This document shows positions 36,060 through 45,377 of a stretch of DNA of 64,000 nucleotides, in pieces. A program made the translations under genes and the position numbers. A model generated the notes under the pieces. The model was given only the letters and a program-made list of their open reading frames with translations, was not told where the DNA came from and did not search any database. Position 1 is the first letter of the stretch; each line of letters begins with the position of its first letter. The stretch is from Methylobacterium sp. E-045 (lineage in GTDB: Bacteria > Pseudomonadota > Alphaproteobacteria > Rhizobiales > Beijerinckiaceae), in assembly GCF_022829685.1 (NCBI RefSeq), contig NZ_JAKSYE010000064.1:240298-304297 (forward strand), in the 5' to 3' direction.

Positions 36060-37193
36060 ATGTCGGATCGCTTCGGCCGCATTGCGATCACGGCGGCCCT
36101 GGTCCTCATGGCCCTCTATGTCGGGCAGCCTTATGTGGCGGCCGTCCTGTTCTCAGCCGAAACCCCTCGGGCGATCACGGCGCGGGGGGATCTGGCTCCG
36201 TCCGAAGTGTCCACCGCGACCTTGTTCGAGCGTGCGAGCCCGTCGGTCGTCCATGTCTTCGCTCAGGCGGCGGCCCAGGGGAGTTCCCTGATGAGCCCCG
36301 ATTCCGAGGAGGGCGAAGGCGGCAACGGCGCACAGACGGGCACGGGCTTCGTGTGGGACGCGGCCGGGCACGTGGTCACCAACAATCACGTGGTGGCGGG
36401 CGCGGCCCAGCGGGGCGGGTCGGTGTCCGTCCGCCTGTCCTCGGGGGAAGTCCGCCCGGCTACGATCGTCGGGACCGCGCCGAGCTACGACCTTGCGGTG
36501 CTTCGCCTCGGTGGGACCGGTGTCGTTCCGCCGCCCCTGGCCATCGGCACCTCGACGGATCTCAAGGTCGGGCAGGCGGCCTTCGCCATCGGCAACCCGT
36601 TCGGCCTCGACCATACCCTCACGACAGGCGTCATCAGCGCTCTCCGCCGCCGGCTCCCCACGGGAGAGGGGAGGGAGCTATCCGGCGTCATTCAGACCGA
36701 CGCCGCGATCAATCCCGGCAACTCCGGCGGGCCGCTCCTCGATTCCGCGGGGCGACTCGTCGGCGTCAACACGGCGATCTATTCTCCCTCGGGCGCCAGC
36801 GCCGGCATCGGCTTCGCGATCCCCGTGGACGTGGTGAACCGGGTCGTCCCCGAACTCATCCGCAACGGTCGCACCCGCAATCCGGGTATCGGCATCATCG
36901 CCGGCCAGGAAGCCACCGCCGCGCGACTGGGGATCGACGGCGTCGTGGTCCTGCGGGTCCTGCGCGGCTCACCGGCCGCCGAGGCGGGGTTGCGCGGTGT
37001 CGATGTCCAGACCGGCACGATCGGCGATGTCATCGTCGGAGCGGGCGGCCAGCCGGTGCACCGCCTCGCCGACCTCACCGCCGCCATGGAGGCGGCGGGC
37101 ATCGGCAAGACCATCGATCTCGCCGTGGACCGGGACGGGCGCATCCGCAAGGTGAGGGTCACCACGGCGGACGTGGCGGAGACGCGGCAATGA
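36060..37193 (+). CDS. HtrA/DegP-family S1C serine protease
   Basis: A 377-residue membrane-anchored periplasmic protease. One N-terminal helix (IAITAALVLMALYVGQPYVAA) is followed by the trypsin-like domain with the catalytic triad in NNHVVAG (His), SYDLAVLRL (Asp) and NPGNSGGPLLD (Ser), and one C-terminal PDZ domain (VVLRVLRGSPAAEAGLRGVD). The single PDZ and N-terminal anchor make it DegS-like in layout. GGGA stands about seven bases before the ATG. A secreted small protein and a membrane J-domain protein follow, hinting at a protein-quality-control group. Confidence 0.92.
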   Translation: MSDRFGRIAITAALVLMALYVGQPYVAAVLFSAETPRAITARGDLAPSEVSTATLFERASPSVVHVFAQAAAQGSSLMSPDSEEGEGGNGAQTGTGFVWDAAGHVVTNNHVVAGAAQRGGSVSVRLSSGEVRPATIVGTAPSYDLAVLRLGGTGVVPPPLAIGTSTDLKVGQAAFAIGNPFGLDHTLTTGVISALRRRLPTGEGRELSGVIQTDAAINPGNSGGPLLDSAGRLVGVNTAIYSPSGASAGIGFAIPVDVVNRVVPELIRNGRTRNPGIGIIAGQEATAARLGIDGVVVLRVLRGSPAAEAGLRGVDVQTGTIGDVIVGAGGQPVHRLADLTAAMEAAGIGKTIDLAVDRDGRIRKVRVTTADVAETRQ

Positions 37194-37279
37194 GGCTTTC
37201 CCTGTCCGGGCTGTAACATCGGCCGTTTCCGGTGCAGTAGGGTTGGAACCGTGCCGCACGAGAACACACAAGACACGCA

Positions 37280-37537
37280 ATGACGACGAAGGCCCGCCTG
37301 TCCCGATCCCTCGTCTACGTCGCGCTGACGCTCGGCGCGATGCCGGCCGAAGCCGAGGACGGAGCGCGGCGCCTATGCCCCGACGATGCTCCCGAGGGAG
37401 TTCGCCTGCCGCCGCGTGCCAGTTGCCCGGATCGCGGCGCTCAGCAGGCCGGCTGGCCGAGCGGTTCGCACCGGATCGGCGACGTCCAGATCAGGATCGA
37501 CGGACGGGTCTCGCTCGATCACGACATCCGCCGATGA
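37280..37537 (+). CDS. Small secreted hypothetical protein
   Basis: An 85-residue protein with a probable signal peptide (SLVYVALTLGAMPAEAE) and two cysteines (RLCPDD, ASCPDR) that could form a disulfide in the periplasm. Its last codon overlaps the start of the J-domain gene, so the two are coupled. No family recognised; a poor ribosome-binding site lowers confidence. Confidence 0.5.
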   Translation: MTTKARLSRSLVYVALTLGAMPAEAEDGARRLCPDDAPEGVRLPPRASCPDRGAQQAGWPSGSHRIGDVQIRIDGRVSLDHDIRR

Positions 37538-38247
37538 CGATGCTCGCCGCCCTCGTGGCCCTGTTCGTCCTGTGGTGGTACGCCAGGAACGCCAAGCCCC
37601 AGCTCGTCCGGCGCCTGCGGCGGTTGATCACGCCGCGCGTCATGAGGCGCAGCGGCGGTTATGTCTTGCTCGCCCTGGCGGCGGTTGCGGCAATTCGCGG
37701 ACGGATCGAACTCGCGATCCTGTTCGGGGGTGTCGCGTTCTGGTTCCTCGACGGTGTCGATGCCCTGGTCGTGCGGCTGCGCGGCTACGTCCGTCGCGCC
37801 GCCGTCGCGCGGCCCGCGATCCTGCTGTTCGAGGTGATGCCCGACGGACGGACCGCCGACGGCATCGTTCAGATCGGTCCCTATGCCGGGCGTCGTCTGT
37901 CACAGCTTCCGGAAGCGGCGCTGATGCAGATCCTCGCGGTCTGCCGCAAGGCGGACCGCATCGCCGCCCGCCGGTTACAGGCGTATCTCGACGGCAGGAC
38001 GGCCACCGGGCGTGTAGACGCTGAGAGAGATGCCAACGCGGGGTCGCGCCGTCCGCCGGATCCAGGGGCGATGACGCAGGAGGAGGCTCACCAGATCCTG
38101 GGGCTTCAGAGCGGGGCGACCTTGCAGCAGATCCGCACGGCTCATCGGACGCTGATGAAACGGTGGCATCCCGACCAGGGCGGAACGGTCGAGGGGGCGT
38201 CGCGCATCAACGCGGCCCGAGACAGGCTTGTGAGCCGACATCGCTGA
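37534..38247 (+). CDS. Membrane-anchored J-domain protein
   Basis: A 237-residue protein with two or three N-terminal hydrophobic helices (LAALVALFVLWWYAR, GGYVLLALAAVAAIRG, LAILFGGVAFWFLDG), a cytosolic middle part and a C-terminal DnaJ domain (AHQILGLQSGATLQQIRTAH, then RWHPDQGG). The HPD motif needed to stimulate DnaK is intact. The layout resembles TIM14/DjlA-type co-chaperones that bring DnaK to the membrane. ATG 37534 overlaps the upstream stop. Confidence 0.88.
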   Translation: MTMLAALVALFVLWWYARNAKPQLVRRLRRLITPRVMRRSGGYVLLALAAVAAIRGRIELAILFGGVAFWFLDGVDALVVRLRGYVRRAAVARPAILLFEVMPDGRTADGIVQIGPYAGRRLSQLPEAALMQILAVCRKADRIAARRLQAYLDGRTATGRVDAERDANAGSRRPPDPGAMTQEEAHQILGLQSGATLQQIRTAHRTLMKRWHPDQGGTVEGASRINAARDRLVSRHR

Positions 38248-38392
38248 TACTCCACGCGCGTTGCCAGGAAACTGCTCGATCGGACCCGACGGCGAACAGC
38301 CGAGGGGGTTCGGCGAGGACGCGAGGGGCGTCGTCGCCGTTGTCAGAAGGGCTTCGCCATTCCGGGGGACGCAGCCCCTGCCATGGCGCGAT

Positions 38393-39883
38393 TCAGCTTC
38401 GCGTGGCGAAGCAGTTGAAGCCGTTGCGCTTCAGGGTGGAGCAGGCATCCTGCGCTGCTTCCTGCTCGCTGAAGCCCGAGAACCGCGCGCGGTAGAGGGT
38501 TGCGCCGCCATGGTCGACCCTCACGGTGTAGGGTGACGCCTTCGAGAGCGCGCTTCCTGCCCGGCTGCGGGCTTCGGAGAGCATCGACTTGGCCTTGTCC
38601 TCGTCGTCCATGGCACCGAGCTGGATCACCCAGGCGGTGGGCGTGACGCGGCTCGTGGACGATGCCTTCGGCGCGGGCTCGGGCCGGGCGCCATCCACCG
38701 ATGCGAGACGTGCATCGGACTTGCCGCTCGGGGAGACCTTGGTTCCGGGGAACGCCGTGGGCGCGCTGCTCGGCGCGTAGGCCTGAGCCGAGGCCGGGAG
38801 GGCGCCGCTCCGCCACTTGGCGCCGGCGCTTCCGGGCGTCGTGGTCTGGCGCGGGCTGATATCGAGGGGCTGGGTCGAGGCGGTGGTCTCGACCTCGACA
38901 TCCTCCTCGTCGGCCGAGGCGACCTGGGTGCGGGTCCGCGAGGTGGCGTCCGCGACCACGGCGGGACGGCCGCGCTCGGCGACCTCCGTCACCGCCGGGG
39001 CCTGGCGGTTGCCGGCATAGGCGCGGGGCAGGTTCGCCCGGACGAGATCGGCCATGATCCGGTCGCGGCTGGCACCCGACTTTCCGCCCAGCACGATCGC
39101 CACGATCTGGCGGTCGTCGGACTTGGCGGCGGTCATCAGGTTGAAGCCGGAATCGCGGGTGTAGCCGGTCTTGATGCCGTCGACGCCCTCGACATTGCCG
39201 AGAAGGCGGTTGTGGTTGCCGATGACGCGACCGCGGAAGGCGAAGGAGCGGGTCTGGAAGTACTTGTAGTAACGCGGAAACCGGTCCTGGATCGCGCGGG
39301 CGAGGATGGTCAGGTCGCGCGCCGTGGTGATCTGGTCCGCATCGGGCAGGCCCGAGGCGTTGGCGTAGTTGGTCCTGGTCATACCCAGGGCCTGCGCCTT
39401 GCGGGTCATCATCTCGGCGAATTTCGGCTCCGAGCCGGCGATGTTCTCGCCGATGGCACAGGCCACGTCATTGGCAGATTTCGTCACGATCGCCTTGATC
39501 GCGTCCTCCACCTCGATGGTCGAGCCCGGCCGGAGGCCGAGCTTGGACGGCGCCTGGGCGGCGGCAAAAGCCGAGACGGTCAGCGGCGAATCGAGGTTGA
39601 AGCGGCCGCGCTCGAGCTGCTCGAACAGCATGTAGAGCGTCATCACCTTGGTGATCGATGCCGGGTGGCGGAGGGAATCCTCGTTGACCGCATGCAGGGT
39701 GCGGCCCGTCTTCACGTCGACCACCATGGCGGCGTAGGGCGGGTTGTAGCCCCCTCCGCCGCCCCGGTGATGGTGCCCGCGACGCGCATCGGCGGGCGAG
39801 GCGATGGCCGTGAGAACGGCCGCGGCCGCAATGAGGGCCGGCAGCCCATGGGTCGTCCGGGAGCGACTCGGAACGCTACGCAT
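38393..39883 (-). CDS. D-alanyl-D-alanine carboxypeptidase with SPOR domain
   Basis: A periplasmic penicillin-binding protein that trims the terminal D-alanine from peptidoglycan stem peptides. The 496 residues comprise a signal peptide (LPALIAAAAVLTAIASPADA), a serine peptidase S11 domain with PASITKVM (SxxK), KSANDVA (SxN) and GIKTGYT (KTG), a disordered linker rich in serine and proline, and a C-terminal SPOR domain (WVIQLGAMDDEDKAKSML) that binds denuded septal glycan. The SPOR domain suggests action at the division site. Start chosen at ATG 39883. Confidence 0.93.
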   Translation of the reverse strand: MRSVPSRSRTTHGLPALIAAAAVLTAIASPADARRGHHHRGGGGGYNPPYAAMVVDVKTGRTLHAVNEDSLRHPASITKVMTLYMLFEQLERGRFNLDSPLTVSAFAAAQAPSKLGLRPGSTIEVEDAIKAIVTKSANDVACAIGENIAGSEPKFAEMMTRKAQALGMTRTNYANASGLPDADQITTARDLTILARAIQDRFPRYYKYFQTRSFAFRGRVIGNHNRLLGNVEGVDGIKTGYTRDSGFNLMTAAKSDDRQIVAIVLGGKSGASRDRIMADLVRANLPRAYAGNRQAPAVTEVAERGRPAVVADATSRTRTQVASADEEDVEVETTASTQPLDISPRQTTTPGSAGAKWRSGALPASAQAYAPSSAPTAFPGTKVSPSGKSDARLASVDGARPEPAPKASSTSRVTPTAWVIQLGAMDDEDKAKSMLSEARSRAGSALSKASPYTVRVDHGGATLYRARFSGFSEQEAAQDACSTLKRNGFNCFATRS

Positions 39884-40184
39884 CGCGACGGGGTGTCCTC
39901 GACAACCGACCCTGGGATCGGCTTGCACTGCATCATCACTGCAAGGCCGGCGAACGGGCCGCCGTGCCCTCACAACATCTGTCAATCACGCTAGGTCGAC
40001 GCGGTTACGGCCCGGTTAATGCCATGCGATTGATTTGATCGCTTTTGCTGCGATGCGGTATGGTCTTGACGTTTTATGTTGCAATGCACATAAACCTTGC
40101 ATTGGTCGATTCCGCGGGTCGGGGGAACGGCCGTGTCGACATCCGGCCCCCCAGAGGAATGCCCGAGAGGGTATCTCACATCCC
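39884..40184. other. Divergent regulatory region, carboxypeptidase/phasin
   Basis: A 301-base gap between divergent genes. The right half is AT-richer and holds the phasin promoter and palindrome given separately; the left half shows nothing definite. Confidence 0.5.
40066..40094 (+). promoter_or_regulatory. Candidate phasin promoter with embedded palindrome
   Basis: TTGACG (40066-40071) and CATAAA (40089-40094) are 17 bases apart. Between and over them lies TTTATGT-N8-ACATAAA (40073-40094), an exact inverted repeat whose centre contains TTGCAATGCA. Short TGC-rich sequences of this kind are bound by PhaR-type repressors that control phasins in alphaproteobacteria, so repression by PhaR is a reasonable guess. 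Confidence 0.4.
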
Positions 40185-40529
40185 ATGACGAATCAGCTTT
40201 TCGACAAGATCCCCGCTTTCGACAAATCCGGCCTCGACTCCGTGATGAAGAACGTGTCGCTGGTCGCGCGGACGAACCAGACCGTCGGCACCGAGATGGC
40301 GGATTACACCAAGCAATCGTTCGAGCATGGCAGCGCCACCATGAAGAAGCTGGCCGAGGCGAAGACCCCTCAGGGCGCCATGGAAATCCAGGCCGAGTTC
40401 ATGAAGGCATCCTACGAGCGCATGGTCGCCCAGGCGAAGCTCGTCGGTGGCCTGTATGCCGAGCTCGCCAAGGAGATCGGCAAGCCGCTCGAAGGCCTGG
40501 CCAACATCAAGCTTCCCGCCGCCAACTGA
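40185..40529 (+). CDS. Phasin family protein
   Basis: A 114-residue amphipathic helical protein that coats polyhydroxyalkanoate granules or acts as a related stress protein. The core KTPQGAMEIQAEFMKASYER and the preceding TMKKLAEA are typical of the Phasin_2 family, and no signal peptide or membrane helix is present. The ATG at 40185 has only a distant GAGAGG. A strong hairpin follows the gene. Confidence 0.9.
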   Translation: MTNQLFDKIPAFDKSGLDSVMKNVSLVARTNQTVGTEMADYTKQSFEHGSATMKKLAEAKTPQGAMEIQAEFMKASYERMVAQAKLVGGLYAELAKEIGKPLEGLANIKLPAAN

Positions 40530-40836
40530 GCGACCATCCGGCGCCGGAGCCGGCTACGCCTGGAGTGACAAAGGGCGATCGAGCGAAGGCTCGGTCGCCC
40601 TTTGTCGTGTGCCATGGCACCTCCCCGCGACATCGCCGGGCGATGTCCGCCTCGCGGTGGGCGTTCATGGCTTGGCGTACCGGACAAGTGCGCGCAGGCG
40701 ACTGGCGAAGTCGGGAAACGGCCTATAGATTGACGCAGAAGCAGGTGCGCCGCGCCAGCGTGCAGTCTGGAAGCCGGTCGGTTCTCTCAATCCGCGTCCG
40801 GACTCCGCTGCCACAAATGGGGTCGATGCTATTCCG
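40530..40836. other. Intergenic region phasin-clpS
   Basis: About 300 bases. It begins with the phasin terminator hairpin; the remainder upstream of clpS shows no further structure that I can support. Confidence 0.45.
40567..40605 (+). terminator. Hairpin after the phasin gene
   Basis: GACAAAGGGCGA pairs with TCGCCCTTTGTC, with a further inner stem CGAGC/GCTCG around a GAAG loop. The stem is long and stable. The T-run is short, as often in GC-rich genomes. Confidence 0.75.
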
Positions 40837-41283
40837 ATGTTCGACGACCCGATGCGTTGTCCGGTCTTTTCCGTCCTCGATCACGGTGGTTTCGCCGCGG
40901 CCGCCGGGCATCACGGGGCGATCCACGCCGGTCCTCCGGCCCCGCGCGGCGCCGATCCCATAGGACCCGGCGGCAATGACGACGGCCGCTCGGGGACGGC
41001 CATCATCACGCGGACCAAGCCAAAGACCAAACGGCCGAGCTTGTACCGCGTGCTCCTTCTCAACGACGATTACACGCCGATGGAGTTCGTCGTGCATGTG
41101 GTCGAGAAATTCTTCAACAAATCACAGGCCGACGCCTACCAGATCATGATGCACGTGCATCAGAATGGCGTCGGCGAGTGCGGGATCTTTACCTACGAGG
41201 TGGCGGAGACCAAGGTGACGCAGGTCATGGACTTCGCGCGTAAACACCAACATCCTCTCCAGTGCGTCATGGAAAAAAAATAG
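40837..41283 (+). CDS. clpS: ATP-dependent Clp protease adaptor ClpS
   Basis: Binds N-degron substrates and delivers them to ClpAP. The 148-residue protein ends in a normal ClpS domain: [20 protein letters not shown], then [17 protein letters not shown] and [14 protein letters not shown]. The first 50 or so residues are a glycine/proline-rich extension that is longer than in E. coli ClpS; the true start may be later, as no strong ribosome-binding site marks ATG 40837. clpA begins 24 bases after the stop. Confidence 0.94.
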   Translation: MFDDPMRCPVFSVLDHGGFAAAAGHHGAIHAGPPAPRGADPIGPGGNDDGRSGTAIITRTKPKTKRPSLYRVLLLNDDYTPMEFVVHVVEKFFNKSQADAYQIMMHVHQNGVGECGIFTYEVAETKVTQVMDFARKHQHPLQCVMEKK

Positions 41284-41306
41284 GCACCCCACACGAGGAC
41301 CCGCTT

Positions 41307-43796
41307 TTGCCCAGCTTCTCTCGCAGCCTAGAACAAGCTCTCCACCGCGCTCTGGCGCTCGCCGGCGAGCGCCGGCACGAATACGCGACGCTGGAGCACC
41401 TGCTCCTTGCCCTGGTGGACGATCAGGATGCAGCAGCCGTCATGCGTGCCTGCAACGTCGAGGTCGACACGCTGAAACGCAGCTTGGTCGAGTATGTGGA
41501 CACCGAACTCGCCAACCTGATCGGCGACGGACGCCAGGATGCCAAGCCGACGGCGGGTTTCCAGCGCGTGATCCAGCGCGCGGTCATTCACGTCCAGTCC
41601 TCCGGGCGCGAAGAGGTGACAGGGGCCAACGTGCTCGTGGCGATCTTCGCCGAGCGTGAGAGCCATGCCGCCTACTTCCTGCAGGAGCAGGACATGACCC
41701 GCTACGACGCGGTCAACTACATCAGTCACGGCATTGCCAAGCGCCCGGGCGCCTCGGAGGCGAAGCCCGTTCGTGGTGCGGAAGAAGAGGCCTCGTCCGA
41801 GCGTCCGAGCGGCGAGGAGACGGACAACCGAACCAAGAAGAAGGGCGACGCGCTGGAAGCCTATTGCGTCAATCTCAACAAGAAGGCGCGCGACGGCCGG
41901 ATCGATCCGCTGATCGGACGCGAAAGCGAGGTCCAGCGCACGATCCAGATTCTCTGCCGCCGGCAGAAGAACAACCCTCTGCTCGTCGGCGATCCCGGCG
42001 TGGGCAAGACCGCCATCGCCGAGGGCTTGGCGCGCAAGATCATCAACAAGGAAGTGCCGGAAGTCCTCATCGACGCGACGGTGTTCTCCCTCGACATGGG
42101 CACCTTGCTCGCGGGCACGCGGTATCGCGGTGATTTCGAGGAGCGTCTCAAGCAGGTGATGAAGGAGATCGAGGCGCATCCGAATGCGGTGCTCTTCATC
42201 GACGAGATCCACACGGTCATCGGTGCCGGCGCGACCTCGGGCGGTGCGATGGACGCATCGAACTTGCTCAAGCCCGCCTTGGCCAACGGCTCGCTCCGCT
42301 GCATTGGCTCGACCACCTACAAGGAGTACCGTCAGTACTTCGAGAAGGACCGGGCTCTGGTACGGCGCTTCCAGAAGATCGACGTGAACGAGCCGTCGAT
42401 CCCGGATGCGATCGAGATCGTAAAGGGGCTCAAGCCCTATTTCGAGGAGTTTCACAAGCTCAAGTATACGACCGAGGCCGTGAAGGCCGCTGTGGAGTTG
42501 TCCGCGCGCTACATCAACGACCGCAAATTGCCCGACAAGGCGATCGATGTGATCGACGAGACCGGAGCTTCGCAGATGCTGGTGCCGGAAGCCCGCCGCA
42601 AGCGGACGATCGGCGTCAAGGAGATCGAGGCGACCATCGCCACCATGGCCCGCATCCCGGCAAAGACCGTCTCGAAGGACGACGCGGTGGTTCTGAAGAA
42701 CCTTACCGAGAACCTGAAACGGGTGGTCTATGGTCAGTCGAACGCCATCGAGGCGCTGACCTCGGCGATCAAGCTGGCACGTGCGGGATTGCGCGATCCC
42801 GACAAGCCGATCGGCTCGTACCTGTTCGCCGGGCCGACCGGTGTCGGCAAGACGGAGGCGGCCAAGCAACTCGCCTCGTCCCTCGGCATCGAGATGATCC
42901 GCTTCGACATGTCGGAATACATGGAGCGGCATACGGTGAGCCGCCTCATCGGCGCGCCCCCCGGCTATGTCGGCTTCGACCAGGGCGGCCTGCTCACGGA
43001 CGGGATCGACCAGCATCCGCATTGCGTGTTGCTTCTGGACGAGATCGAGAAGGCCCATCCGGACCTATTCAACATCCTGTTGCAGGTGATGGATCACGGC
43101 AAGCTGACCGATCACAACGGCAAGCAGGTGGATTTCCGCAACGTCATCATCATCATGACGACGAACGCGGGCGCGTCGGACATGGCGAAGTCCGCCTACG
43201 GCTTCACCCAGACGAAGCGCACGGGAGACGACGTGGAGGCGATCAACAAGCTGTTCGCGCCGGAATTCCGCAACCGCCTCGATTCCATCATCTCCTTCGG
43301 TCACCTGCCGAAGGACGTGGTGGCCAAGGTGGTCGACAAGTTCGTGCTCCAGCTTGAGGCTCAGCTGGCTGATCGCAACGTCACGATCGAGCTTTCGGAC
43401 GAAGCGCGCGAATGGTTGACCGAGAACGGCTATGACGAGGCGATGGGCGCGCGGCCCATGGCGCGCCTTATCCAGACCACGATCAAGACGCCACTCGCCG
43501 ACGAGGTCTTGTTCGGACGCCTCAAGGATGGCGGCGCCGTGCGGGTGGTGCTGAAGAAGGCCGAGGACGGCGAGGCGTTGGCGCAGAAGGATGCGCTGGC
43601 CTTCGAGTTCCCGGCCGGACCAGTGACCCCCAAGCCGGAGAAGGACGTCTCCAACGCCGGCGGGGCCAAGCGCAAGCGGAGTCGGGCCAAGGCTGCGCCA
43701 CGAAAGAAGGACGACGCGAAGAAGGACGACAAGGGCGGCTCGGGGGGATCTGGCGGCGTCCGCACCGTGCCGAAGGTGCCTCTCGTCCGGGCTTGA
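41307..43796 (+). CDS. clpA: ATP-dependent Clp protease ATP-binding subunit ClpA
   Basis: Hexameric unfoldase that feeds ClpP. The 829-residue protein has the N-terminal repeat domain that docks ClpS (LEQALHRALALAGERRHEYA), two AAA+ modules with GDPGVGKTAIAEGLA and GPTGVGKTEAAKQLA, and Walker B motifs (VLFIDEIHTVIG, CVLLLDEIEKAHPDL). I selected the TTG at 41307 (protein start PSFSRSLEQ after the initiator) because GAGGA lies eight bases upstream. The C-terminus is extended by about 45 lysine/glycine-rich residues (KRKRSRAKAAPRKKDDAKKD) beyond the usual end. Confidence 0.95.
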   Translation: MPSFSRSLEQALHRALALAGERRHEYATLEHLLLALVDDQDAAAVMRACNVEVDTLKRSLVEYVDTELANLIGDGRQDAKPTAGFQRVIQRAVIHVQSSGREEVTGANVLVAIFAERESHAAYFLQEQDMTRYDAVNYISHGIAKRPGASEAKPVRGAEEEASSERPSGEETDNRTKKKGDALEAYCVNLNKKARDGRIDPLIGRESEVQRTIQILCRRQKNNPLLVGDPGVGKTAIAEGLARKIINKEVPEVLIDATVFSLDMGTLLAGTRYRGDFEERLKQVMKEIEAHPNAVLFIDEIHTVIGAGATSGGAMDASNLLKPALANGSLRCIGSTTYKEYRQYFEKDRALVRRFQKIDVNEPSIPDAIEIVKGLKPYFEEFHKLKYTTEAVKAAVELSARYINDRKLPDKAIDVIDETGASQMLVPEARRKRTIGVKEIEATIATMARIPAKTVSKDDAVVLKNLTENLKRVVYGQSNAIEALTSAIKLARAGLRDPDKPIGSYLFAGPTGVGKTEAAKQLASSLGIEMIRFDMSEYMERHTVSRLIGAPPGYVGFDQGGLLTDGIDQHPHCVLLLDEIEKAHPDLFNILLQVMDHGKLTDHNGKQVDFRNVIIIMTTNAGASDMAKSAYGFTQTKRTGDDVEAINKLFAPEFRNRLDSIISFGHLPKDVVAKVVDKFVLQLEAQLADRNVTIELSDEAREWLTENGYDEAMGARPMARLIQTTIKTPLADEVLFGRLKDGGAVRVVLKKAEDGEALAQKDALAFEFPAGPVTPKPEKDVSNAGGAKRKRSRAKAAPRKKDDAKKDDKGGSGGSGGVRTVPKVPLVRA

Positions 43797-43818
43797 TCGT
43801 ACCGGCTGTCAGTCTGGC

Positions 43819-43850
43819 GGGGCGCGTCTTCCTTCGGGAAGCCGCGCCCC
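43819..43850 (+). terminator. Terminator of clpS-clpA
   Basis: GGGGCGCG pairs with CGCGCCCC, with an inner stem CTTCC/GGAAG around TTCG. TTCTT follows. It lies 22 bases after the clpA stop. Confidence 0.8.
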
Positions 43851-44077
43851 TTCTTGCGTTGGGCCTCGAAAACATCGGTCCGGCGGTCGACACGGGCAGG
43901 ATCGGTCGCTAGCAACCGCGTTGGAACGGGCGCAGAGGCTCCCGTCCGGACGTGAATCCTGCGAGGGGGCTCGCGAGCGACGTCACAGCCTTTTGTATCC
44001 CGCGGCGGTTCGGACCGTTGCGAGGAGCATCTGGTGAAAGATCGTCAGAAGCCACTCGCGATAACAGGGGAGTATCC

Positions 44078-44353
44078 ATGAGCGATCTGCAAGAGGGCCC
44101 CCTGACGCCGCTCTCGAGCCAGGGCACGCCCGTCGCGGCTCGCCCGCAGAAATTGACGCGCCGGGAAGAGCGCCGGCGCCGGCGCATACGTCGCCGTCGG
44201 GGCGAGGAAATCCTGGGTTGGATCCTCGTTCCGATCATCTGCTACGGGATCTACTGGGGGATCAGCGCCGGCTTCGACGTGCTCGGCACCACCCCGGGCA
44301 CGGTCTGGGACCAACTGATGCAGGTCAAGCAGATGCTCGAGAAGAAGGCCTGA
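44078..44353 (+). CDS. Small basic single-pass membrane protein
   Basis: A 91-residue protein with a strongly basic stretch (KLTRREERRRRRIRRRRGEE) just before one membrane helix (ILGWILVPIICYGIYWGISA) and a short C-terminal tail. The positive charges predict the N-terminus in the cytoplasm. AGGGGAG precedes ATG 44078. It converges with egtD; a small palindrome (CTGACCC-N5-GGGTCAG, 44350-44368) spans both stop codons. No family recognised. Confidence 0.7.
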   Translation: MSDLQEGPLTPLSSQGTPVAARPQKLTRREERRRRRIRRRRGEEILGWILVPIICYGIYWGISAGFDVLGTTPGTVWDQLMQVKQMLEKKA

Positions 44354-44356
44354 CCC

Positions 44357-45328
44357 TCAGCGGGTCAGTGCATGGACCGAGAACAGGCCCTCGGCATCGG
44401 TCCAACTCTTCGCCACGTCCCACCCTGCCTCGGCGGCGAGGTCGCGGAAGCCGTCGATCGTGTACTTGTAGCTGTTCTCGGTGTGAACCGTCTCTCCCTC
44501 CGAGAACCGGAAGCGGCGGCCCTCCAGCGACACGTCCTGGGCGCGCAGACTCACGAGGTGCATCTCGACCCGTGACGTCTCGGGGGCGAAGTAGGCCCGG
44601 TGGGCGAAGGAGGATCGGTCGAAATCGGCATCAAGTTCGCGATTGATCCGATCGAGCAGGTTCAGGTTGAACTTCGCCGTCACGCCGGCCGCATCATCAT
44701 AGGCCGCATCCAGTACGGCTTTGTCCTTCACGAGATCGACGCCGACGATCAGGGATGCTCCACGCCCGAGGACCCGTCCGAAATGAGCGAGGAGACGGGC
44801 GGCCTGGGGCGGCTCGAAATTGCCGATGGTCGAGCCGGGAAAGAAGCCTGCGACGGCGCCGTCGGAAAGACCGTCGGGAAGGGTGAAGGGCCGGGTGAAA
44901 TCCGCGGCGACCGGCTGGATCGACAGGTGGGGGAAGTCCCGCGACAGGGTTTCGGCCTCGCTCCGGAGAAAGCTTTCCGAAACGTCAACCGGCACGTAAG
45001 CGGCCAGATCGGTCAGATGGGCGAGAAGACGCCGGACCTTCACCGTCGAGCCGCTGCCGAATTCCACCAAGTTCGCGTGCGACGGAAGGAGTGACGCGAT
45101 GTCCGAGCCGAACGCTTCGAGGATGCCGATTTCCGTCCGCGTGGGATAATATTCGGGCTGTTGGGTGATGGATTCGAACAGGTCCGAGCCGATCTCGTCG
45201 TAGAAGTACTTCGCCGGAATGAACTTCTGCGATGCCGCGAGCCCAACGAGGACGTCGTCGCGGAATTGTTCCTCCGGGCTTACGGTGGACAGGGGAGTGG
45301 CGTCCGTGAAGACGGGGTTGATGGTCAC
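44357..45328 (-). CDS. egtD: L-histidine N-alpha-methyltransferase EgtD
   Basis: Trimethylates histidine to hercynine with S-adenosylmethionine, the first step of ergothioneine synthesis. The 323-residue protein shows FIPAKYFYDEIGSDLFE, the SAM site LVEFGSGSTVKVRRLL, FPGSTIGNFEP and a late SEGETVHTENSYKY that binds histidine in the family. I chose GTG 45328, with GGAGA eight bases upstream. It lies 49 bases after egtB in the same direction, so the two make an operon. Confidence 0.95.
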   Translation of the reverse strand: MTINPVFTDATPLSTVSPEEQFRDDVLVGLAASQKFIPAKYFYDEIGSDLFESITQQPEYYPTRTEIGILEAFGSDIASLLPSHANLVEFGSGSTVKVRRLLAHLTDLAAYVPVDVSESFLRSEAETLSRDFPHLSIQPVAADFTRPFTLPDGLSDGAVAGFFPGSTIGNFEPPQAARLLAHFGRVLGRGASLIVGVDLVKDKAVLDAAYDDAAGVTAKFNLNLLDRINRELDADFDRSSFAHRAYFAPETSRVEMHLVSLRAQDVSLEGRRFRFSEGETVHTENSYKYTIDGFRDLAAEAGWDVAKSWTDAEGLFSVHALTR

Positions 45329-45377
45329 GGGCAAGTCTCCAAGGAACGCCAAAGGACGCGGGTGGGGGAAACGGCGC

